Below, in pieces: positions 19,501-24,411 of a DNA stretch of 24,411 bases. A program made the position numbers and the translations under genes. The number at the start of each line of letters is the position of its first letter. Positions within the stretch are counted from its first letter, which is position 1. The stretch is from Pelargonium cotyledonis. Its lineage: Eukaryota > Streptophyta > Magnoliopsida > Geraniales > Geraniaceae. Under the pieces are notes generated by a model. It ran no database searches. It was not told the DNA's origin and saw only the letters and a list, made by a program, of their open reading frames with translations. The stretch covers positions 1-24,411 of the forward strand of contig JAYMTA010000767.1 of NCBI GenBank assembly GCA_036897625.1, given 5' to 3'.

Positions 19501-20656
19501 GGCCTTGTAACTCTAAATCTCTTGTAAAACCTGGAATTGGCTTAGCAGAGGCTAAGGGGAATCGACAATCCTCCGTTCAAATACGATACTTTTCCGTTTG
19601 AGCCTCTTGTTGATGAGCAAAATCATGCAGTGGAAGTGTTCGACAAAAATACTCAATGAACTCACTAACTTCATTGTACAATAATTTGATTATGTTAAGT
19701 TCACTTGACATTTGAGCCTCTTTGTGAAGGAGCAAAATGCGTCAAAGGTGTTCGACAAATCACTCTATGAACTCATAAACTACAATACACAGCAATTTAA
19801 ACTTCACTTGGCGTTTGAGCCTCTTTGTGGAGGAGCAAAATCGAATCAAAGGTGTTCGACACTATTACTCTATGAAATCATAAAGTATGATACACAATAA
19901 TTGAAATTCAGTTAGCATTTTTAGCCTCTTGTAGAGGAGCAAGACCGCGGGATGAAGGTATTCGACAAAATTACACGGTTAACTGATAAACTACCATACA
20001 CAGAAATGTAAAATTCACTTGGCGTGTGAGCCTCTTGTGGATGTGCATAATCGTGCTATGAAAATGTTCAACAAAATTTACTTAATGAACTCATACAATG
20101 CACAGTAACGTAAAATTCACTTGGCGTGGGAGCTTCTAGTGGAGGAGCAAATTTGTGCGGCTAAGGTGTCCGATAAAATTACTCAATCAGCTCACAGACT
20201 ACAACACACAATAATCTGAAACTCACTTAGCATTTGAGATTTTGCAGTGAAGGTGTTTGACAAAATTACTCAATGAACTCATAAACTACAATATTCACTT
20301 GGCGTGTGAGCCTCTTGTGGAAGAACAAAACCGTGCATAGAAGGTGTTCGATAAAATTACTCAATCAACTCACAGACTGCAAACACACAATAATCAGAAA
20401 TTCGCTCCGCATTTGAGATTTTGCAGTGAAGGTGTTCGATAAAATCACTCAATGAACTCACAAACTACAATACACAGCTAAATTCACTTGAATTGAAGGT
20501 GTTCGACAAAATTACTCAGTGAAATCATGAACTTGCGGATACGAGTTTTAGAGAGAGAAACGTACGGAGAAGACACGGAGCGGTGGATTTGGGGTGGAGG
20601 AGACTTGTGCCGCAGTAGCGCGAAAGGATTGGTAGCTTCAGGCTCTGCAACGCCAT
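16524..20656 (-). CDS. TlyA/haemolysin-A-type S4 + FtsJ RNA 2'-O-methyltransferase, nine exons
   Basis: Minus-strand exons are 20656-20566, 19243-19162, 18709-18630, 18406-18304, 18203-18047, 17773-17645, 17203-17117, 16979-16935 and 16685-16524. All junctions are GT-AG; the join is 311 residues. Residues 1-50 are poor in acid and rich in Ser, Leu and Arg ([16 protein letters not shown]), a likely plastid or mitochondrial transit peptide. An S4 RNA-binding domain follows (about 57-110: [30 protein letters not shown]). The methyltransferase fold has CRGGHKL (Lys123), the SAM loop [11 protein letters not shown] (142-152), [10 protein letters not shown] (Asp206), LIKPQFE (Lys234) and [10 protein letters not shown] (Glu290), so the K-D-K-E tetrad of 2'-O-methyltransferases is complete. 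Bacterial TlyA methylates cytidines in 16S and 23S rRNA. Despite the haemolysin name, it is not a pore-forming toxin. Organellar rRNA is the likely substrate, by inference. Confidence 0.9.
17858..17987. mobile_element. MITE in intron 5 of the methyltransferase gene (copy C)
   Basis: A 130-bp element starts GGTAGCGTATGGATTA and ends TAATCCAAACGCTAC, nearly perfect inverted repeats and the same termini as copy A at 11834. The flanks are TTG on both sides, possibly an altered 3-bp target duplication. Interior ATTCTCATTCT words are shared with copy A. It has no coding capacity. Confidence 0.7.
19262..20535. repeat. ~105-bp minisatellite filling intron 1 of the methyltransferase gene
   Basis: A box close to TTCGACAAAATTACTCAATG recurs at about 19337, 19443, 19640, 19750, 19854, 19959, 20063, 20169, 20251, 20345, 20432 and 20500. 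A second box, GAGCCTCTTGTGGAGGAGCA, alternates with it. The usual step is 103-109 bp; a decayed unit fills the gap near 19520-19600, and the units nearest exon 1 are shortened to about 70-95 bp. Units differ by roughly one base in six or more by eye. The array occupies almost all of the 1322-bp intron and stops about 30 bases short of the exon 1 donor. Confidence 0.9.
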
Positions 20657-22600
20657 TTTTGTTTCTGTGAAACTGAACTGACAGTGGTTGGGACTGTTGA
20701 TTCGGTTCCATATTTGACCCTAAATTTATTTATTTATTTATTTTGTTTTAATTTAGTTCCAAAAAACAAAAAAAAAAATTGTTTTGTATAATTGTTATTT
20801 GGTCCCTCAGAAACTATGATATTTGGTTCCAAACTCATACGTGGCAACTTCTTTATAATAAAATATATGACAATCGTGTAACGTTTAAATTAACTAAATT
20901 TGTGAAAAAAGATTATTCATTTTTATATTAGCCGCATCATCAAAATTAGTTAACTTAATCGTCGCTTGGTAGCCACGTTGTACAAAATGGGAGAAAGAAT
21001 AAGAAATGTAGGTCGAATTTAACTGCCATAGAAGCCTTGGCAGAGATTTAATCGTTCAAAACAAAATAACATCGTTTGGGACAAAATTTGAACGATATGA
21101 ATAGTTTGAAACCAAATTCAGAACAAACTAAACCAAAATGAATAGTCACAAGACCAAAATATGAAATTTTTTCTTTACTTTTCGTGACTAAGTTTTGAGG
21201 TCCGGAGATCTCGGAGAAGTATTTTTTTTAAGGTCTAGCATTTCGAAGTTGACATGTAGTAGATTTGGGAAGATATGGAGCTTGGTGTCACATCCCCAAA
21301 AAGGAAGGGTTTGTTCTGGATGTCTTACTAGTGTTCTTAACCATTTGTAGTACTCGTATACTTGTGGACCAGATATTGATTATTAGTGTACTTTAATGAT
21401 GCAGGTAAAAGCTCTTTTGGCGGGACATGTGTTTTAAATTGCTCGACGTCCATGTAAAATGGTGAATCCTCTCTTCTGATGCGGGAGTTTGAGTGGTCGA
21501 TTCTTTCGATATGTGACATTGGTTCTAAAAGTTAGAACCTATATTTTGGATCAAAGAAATGTTACCAATGCGAATTTGTTAGATCCAAACCACATATTTT
21601 CAAGGAGCACTTTAGATCTGTTTTGTTCAACTTGAACGCAATACTATGCATATTTTATCAAACAACGACATAGTCAGTGCCATTTTTGTTGTCGTTTTGA
21701 GAATATATCTGAGTGATTCTTGGACAAAACCTGCTTTCATACACAAATTAATATGCATATTTTATCAAACAATGACAGTTTAGCCAGTGCCATTTTTGTT
21801 GTGATTTTGAGACAATATCTGAGCGCTTCTTGGACAAAACCCGCTTTCAGCCACTAATTTACACACTGAGCAACTTTATAGTCATGTTATTATTGCTGTG
21901 GTTATGTTAGTTTTAGTCGTATTATGCTTGTTGTTACTTTGTGCTATTAATTTTTTTAGTTTTAGCTACTGTTTGTTTTAAGATGTAGTTGAATCTATTA
22001 TATCCAACTACAATGCAAGGTTACAATTTTAGCAATAATATGCATATATTCTTGGCATTTTGTTTGAGAAGCCCAGAGCTTCAACGCTTTGAACCACTTT
22101 AATACCAAAAGCCCTTTAAATTTTGGTATTAATAAGCTCTTATTTGTTGTTTGCTAATGTTGATTTTTTGATGTTATAGTTGGACCTATTTTGTGCAACT
22201 ATGGAATGCTTGATTATGAGTTAACCAACAATATGCATATCTTCTTGTTGCTTTCTTCGAGCAGCTAACAACTTTTGGGACAAAACCTGGTTAATTTCAG
22301 CCACTAACGTACCGAACAACCCTTTAATTGTTCTACTGTTGAGTAGTAGTTTTAACAATTCGAATCTTTTTGTTACTTTGTACTTTTTTTGCTATTTGTT
22401 AGCCTAATTTCATCATACTGTTAGATCTTTTTAATACAAATAGAATGCGTGATTATGATATATACAATAATATGTACAACCTGTTACTTTGTTTGTGGCT
22501 ACATTAGTTTTAGAAGTATTAAGATTCTTGTTACTTTGTTTCATCATACTGTTAAATCTGTCATGCAAAATTTTCAATGTAGTTAGATATGTTTTTATGC
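20657..22600. other. Intergenic DNA right of the methyltransferase gene
   Basis: The promoter of the minus-strand methyltransferase gene should lie in the first few hundred bases; a (TTTA)n run is at 20724-20744. No gene is supportable. Beyond 21640 the DNA is built from weakly related T-rich repeats, in which TATGCATAT, TTGTTACTTTGT and GGACAAAACC words recur. Confidence 0.5.
21645..21855. repeat. 107-bp tandem duplication
   Basis: Two units start TATGCATATTTTATCAAACA at 21645 and 21752. Both run through CAGTGCCATTTTTGTTGT, an ATATCTGAG box, and TTCTTGGACAAAACC, then GCTTTCA. Fragments of the same unit (AATATGCATAT, GGGACAAAACCTGG, TTTCAGCCACTAA) reappear near 22035 and 22230-22310, so the array once extended further. 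Confidence 0.8.
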
Positions 22601-22602
22601 TA

Positions 22603-23236
22603 CTAGAATGCATAGCTATGATCTGAAGTTTCGGTTTGGACTGGCCACTTGTTGGGGTTGTCATTTTGAATCTATATGTGTATTGGTCGTAGATTTGAAG
22701 CTTAAATGATCATAGATCGATCTAACTCTATGCAATTGCTTAATATATCTTGTGATGTTGCAATATTTGTTGTCTAAGTAGGATCATGATATGAATTTTA
22801 TGTGCCATTTTGTTGGTTTAAAAACCCGCCATGTTGGCAAAAAGAAGAAATTAGTGATCTATTTTCCAATGTTTTGCTCAACTATTTTGTTTCTTCGTCA
22901 TAACAGATTTTAGCTTTTGAGCTAGAATGCATAGCTATGATCTGAAGTTTCGGATTGGACTGGCCACATGTTGGGGTTGTCTTTTTGAATCTATATGTGT
23001 ATTGGTTGTAGATTTGAAGCTTAAATGATCATAGATCGATCTAACTCTATGCAATTGCTTAATAGATCTTGTGATGTTGCAATATTTGATGTCTGAGTAG
23101 GATCATGATATGAATTTTATGTGCCATTTTGTTGGTTTAAAAACTCGCCATGTTTGGCAAAAAGAAGAAATTTGTGATCAGTTTTCCAATGTTTTGCTCA
23201 ACTATTTTGTATCTTCGTCTTAACAGACTTTAGCTA
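22603..23236. repeat. 319-bp tandem duplication, well preserved
   Basis: Two head-to-tail units start CTAGAATGCATAGCTATGAT at 22603 and 22922. They share GTTTCGG, GGACTGGCCAC, ATCATAGATCGATCTAACTC, GGATCATGATATGAATTTTA and AAGAAGAAAT nearly unchanged through about 23236, with roughly a dozen or so substitutions and an offset of one base by the end. There is no long open frame in either unit and no terminal repeats or target duplication that I can see. Confidence 0.88.
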
Positions 23237-24411
23237 GAGATTGGGTGTTAACAATGAGAGAGAGCGTGATTGTCGGCATATATGTCAAGATCATAATTGT
23301 CTACGTGCGTGTTCCCTATTGTTGACATACGATATTCTTGATTGATCCTTTTGTGGTTACATGTTATTTAAGTGTTATCTTATGCTCGTTCTTCATATTA
23401 TTTATGCTCTTTAATATGATTTATAGAGGTATATTGTATTTGATGCACATAGTTGTGTATATGGATTATGCCAAAATAAGCTATTCTTGATCATTGGTGG
23501 CTCGGAAAAGAAATGTCGTAGGATCAATCTTTATATTTTATTGATTTATGTACTAATTTGCGTACCGATCTCTAGATTTTTTATTGAGCCCTAATAAAAT
23601 CTAAGAAACTTGCATCAAATTGTCAACTGCTTGAAATTAGCTTGATTATCATGTAAATCAAATATGTGGAATACCATTAGAATAGTTTGGGAAAGAGATC
23701 ACGAGCCTTGAGAGTAGATGAAAATATGAAGATTTGATTCGTTTTTGTTTTGTTTAGGGATTGTATATAATGTGGCGAGACTATGACTTTATGCACATTA
23801 CTCATTGTCGATACTTTACAATATTAGATGCTTTAGTTGTACTTCATTCATAGTCTATGTGCACGTTCATGGAGTCGGCTAGGCGTTTTGCTTGCAGATA
23901 ATTGATATTGTGTGCATATCTCTCGGGTTTACAGCACTGGTAGCTCTCTCCAGAGCGTGCATGGAGTTTCCTACAAAGGCTATGGGAAGTTGAGCACCTG
24001 ATGTGAGTTTTCGTGATTTCTCTATCGCGAAAACTTGAGTTACATGAAGCAACATACATGTACACTTGTGTGCCGACTAGAAACAAACTCAATTTACATG
24101 TAGTGACTATTGTACATTTCTGTGCCGACTGAAAACAAACTCAATTTACATGGAGCAATATTTGTACATTTGTGTGGCAACTAGAAACAAAGAAAGTAGA
24201 TTCAAACATGAACATTTGGTTTGAGTTTAGAGATTGTATTGTGGTGACACTATGGTTTGAGTTTAAACATGTTTGTCACCCGAGAAACAACTCTTTGCTT
24301 TGATTCGGGCTTTAGTAGACGTTAATGGAGTTGGAGTTGTATGCAATCTTTGCAAGGCGATTTTGACTGAATTTCGACAATTAGCCTGATAATTGCTTTG
24401 TTTTGCTTGTA
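23237..24411. other. Gene-free right edge of the window
   Basis: No coding region is supportable. The stretches at about 23710-23900 and 24195-24350 look like two diverged copies of one sequence (GGATTGTAT..GTGGCGAGACTATG versus AGATTGTAT..GTGGTGACACTATG, then GCTTTAGT and ACGTTCATGGAGT versus ACGTTAATGGAGT). This suggests a dispersed or tandem repeat that may continue outside the window. Confidence 0.45.
24035..24190. repeat. Three-unit 52-bp tandem repeat
   Basis: The word TGCCGACTAGAAACAAA or a near variant occurs at 24071, 24123 and 24175, exactly 52 bp apart. Between them lie CTCAATTTACATG, AGCAAYAT-like and TGTACATTTGTG words. The left edge is the related TTGAGTTACATGAAGCAACA at about 24035. 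Confidence 0.8.

Noticed and set aside
19262-20535. The ~105-bp repeat is 35 codons long, the length of a PPR motif, and one frame reads VKVFDK
   Set aside because: A stop (TGA, sometimes TAA) follows VFDKITQ in most units and the units change length, so no PPR protein can be encoded. The match in length is probably chance.
20484-20711. 75-residue minus-strand frame starting MEPNQQSQPL at 20711
   Set aside because: It overlaps the methyltransferase exon 1 in another frame and runs into the intron; the frame starting at 20656 joins correctly to exon 2 instead.
1-24411. Search for tRNA, rRNA, CRISPR arrays and viral genes
   Set aside because: Reading both strands by eye I found no tRNA-like cloverleaf, no rRNA match, no regular short-repeat array with unique spacers, and no viral coding region.

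Overview
The window is plant nuclear DNA, from a eudicot. The genes are split by GT-AG introns, the intergenic DNA is AT-rich, small transposable elements (MITEs) sit inside introns, and the proteins match well-known plant families. The order FRIGIDA-like 3 followed by ZIP4 is, from memory, also the order at the Arabidopsis At5g48385-At5g48390 locus. The overall look (MITE ends, intron content) would suit a woody rosid such as a Rosaceae species, but that is only a guess. Nothing here points to bacterial, organellar or viral DNA.

Layout. 1-1590 holds no gene that I can support. 1660-2178 (+) is an intronless GNAT acetyltransferase. 4747-7177 (+) is a three-exon FRIGIDA-like gene (FRL3 type, 547 aa), with a probable further intron in its 5' UTR. 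8209-12659 (+) is a five-exon ZIP4/SPO22 meiotic crossover gene (948 codons), which carries two in-frame TGA codons 21 bases apart in exon 1. 13603-14753 (-) is a four-exon ELOF1-type transcription elongation factor (87 aa) with a 5' UTR intron up to about 15400. 16524-20656 (-) is a nine-exon TlyA/haemolysin-A-type S4 plus FtsJ-fold RNA methyltransferase (311 aa). 20657-24411 holds no gene that I can support but contains several tandem duplications. I joined all exons by hand, and the phases close in every multi-exon gene.

The genes are not an operon and do not form a pathway: chromatin and flowering-time regulation, meiosis, Pol II elongation and organellar-type rRNA methylation sit side by side as ordinary plant neighbours. 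ZIP4 and ELOF1 are convergent. ELOF1 and the methyltransferase run in tandem on the minus strand.

The points most worth a second look are: (1) two TGA codons exactly where ZIP4 is expected to have Trp, in an otherwise intact gene; (2) a minisatellite of about 12 units of ~105 bp that fills intron 1 of the methyltransferase gene; (3) one short MITE family found in introns of three consecutive genes; (4) a hAT-type MITE with a recognisable 8-bp target duplication in FRL3; (5) nested tandem duplications in UTR introns and in the right-hand intergenic DNA.
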